5,141 nucleotides of DNA from contig JAITDH010000045.1 in assembly GCA_031282665.1 (NCBI GenBank), positions 1 through 5,141 of the forward strand, given 5' to 3'. Made by a program: the position numbers and the translations under genes. Source of the DNA: Zoogloeaceae bacterium. GTDB taxonomy: Bacteria; Pseudomonadota; Gammaproteobacteria; Burkholderiales; Rhodocyclaceae. The notes under the pieces were generated by a model. That model did no database searches. It saw nothing but the letters and a program-made list of their open reading frames with translations, and was not told the DNA's origin. This document shows positions 4,538 to 5,141 of the stretch, in pieces (position 1 is the stretch's first letter; each line of letters starts with the position of its first letter).

Positions 4538-5141
4538 ATGACCTTCGACCCCTGTTCCGCCGCCCTCGCCTGCACCGCCTGTCCGCGCCTCGCCGCCCAT
4601 CTGGCGGCCTTGCGGGCGCGCGAGCCGCACTGGCATAACCTCCCCGTTCCCTCCTTTGGCCCGTTGCAGGCGCGCCTCCTGATCGTCGGCCTGGGGCCGG
4701 GGGAAAGGGGCGCGAACCGCACCGGACGCCCTTTCACCGGCGATGTCGCGGGCGAATTGCTGTATCCGGCGCTGCATCGCTTCGGTTTCGCCACGGAAGA
4801 AATGCCGCTGGGGGAGGACAAACAGGCGAACCCGGCGATGCGCCTGACGGACGCGCGCATCAGCAACGCCGTGCGCTGCCTGCCGCCGGGCAACAAACCG
4901 ACGCCGGCCGAGATCCGCGCCTGCAATTCCTGGCTGCAACGCGAAATCGCCGCCATGCCGAATCTCGCCGCCCTCCTCGTCCTCGGCAATGTCGCGCACC
5001 AGGCAACCCTGCGCGCCCTCGGCCTGAAGCCCGCCGCCCATCCCTTCGGCCACCATCTGCGCCACGACCTGCCCACGCCCTTGCCGGTGCTTTTCACCAG
5101 CTACCATTGCAGCGGCTACAACTGGCGCACGGGGCGGCTCA
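4538..5141 (+). CDS. family 5 uracil-DNA glycosylase (UDGb), 3' end outside the window
   Basis: The first 201 residues are present, nearly the whole protein for this family. It excises uracil (and in some members hypoxanthine or xanthine) from DNA and starts base-excision repair. Motif A is GLGPGERGANRTGRPFTGD (51-69), which identifies the UDGb group: it lacks the acidic or asparagine catalytic residue of other families. The C-terminal active-site motif is SYHCSGYNWRTGRL (188-201), with H190. Cysteines C12 and C15 (CTACPRL) plus C114 (NAVRCLPPGNKP) and C129 fit the iron-sulfur cluster pattern of family 4/5 enzymes. Motif A reads GLGPG, where I expect GLAPG or GLAPA. The ATG at 4538 fits the family start, but the upstream bases are pyrimidine-rich with no Shine-Dalgarno sequence; an in-frame GTG at 4484 would add 18 unconserved-looking residues. 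Confidence 0.9.
   Translation, partial: MTFDPCSAALACTACPRLAAHLAALRAREPHWHNLPVPSFGPLQARLLIVGLGPGERGANRTGRPFTGDVAGELLYPALHRFGFATEEMPLGEDKQANPAMRLTDARISNAVRCLPPGNKPTPAEIRACNSWLQREIAAMPNLAALLVLGNVAHQATLRALGLKPAAHPFGHHLRHDLPTPLPVLFTSYHCSGYNWRTGRL

Overview
The window looks like ordinary chromosome of a GC-rich proteobacterium, most likely a betaproteobacterium. This rests on the protein style of Dcd, Hsp33, the fused NadM-Nudix enzyme, Fe-SOD and family 5 uracil-DNA glycosylase, and on 16S-tail-like motifs in a small RNA. The taxonomic call is inference. Six protein genes are supported: partial dcd, hslO, a yffB-like gene, nadM-nudix, a psiF-like gene and sodB, plus a partial family 5 uracil-DNA glycosylase gene at the right edge.

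Layout, left to right: the N-terminus of dCTP deaminase (minus strand) with a good sigma70-type promoter; a nested inverted-repeat element filling about 154-421; a two-gene minus-strand operon in which a YffB/ArsC-family gene overlaps hslO (Hsp33) by ATGA; a second inverted-repeat element (about 1729-1899) in the divergent gap; then, on the plus strand, nadM-nudix, a psiF-like secreted protein gene and sodB with a strong terminator. Beyond sodB lies an AT-rich gap of 428 bases. Its left part reads convincingly, on the minus strand, as a small RNA of about 115 nt with its own promoter and intrinsic terminator. The uracil-DNA glycosylase gene follows and runs off the window.

Functional themes: redox and oxidative stress (Hsp33, the YffB thioredoxin-fold protein, Fe-SOD), NAD synthesis and ADP-ribose turnover (NadM-Nudix), and uracil metabolism (Dcd makes dUTP; the glycosylase removes uracil from DNA). 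These genes are neighbours rather than one pathway; only yffB-hslO is a clear operon.

Three things deserve a second look. First, the small RNA presents two single-stranded loops that copy the anti-Shine-Dalgarno tail of 16S rRNA. Second, Hsp33 has lost the second cysteine of both zinc-binding pairs. Third, two different intergenic regions carry elements with the same design: 7-base-periodic arrays in inverted orientation around a palindromic core, butting directly against the ends of genes.
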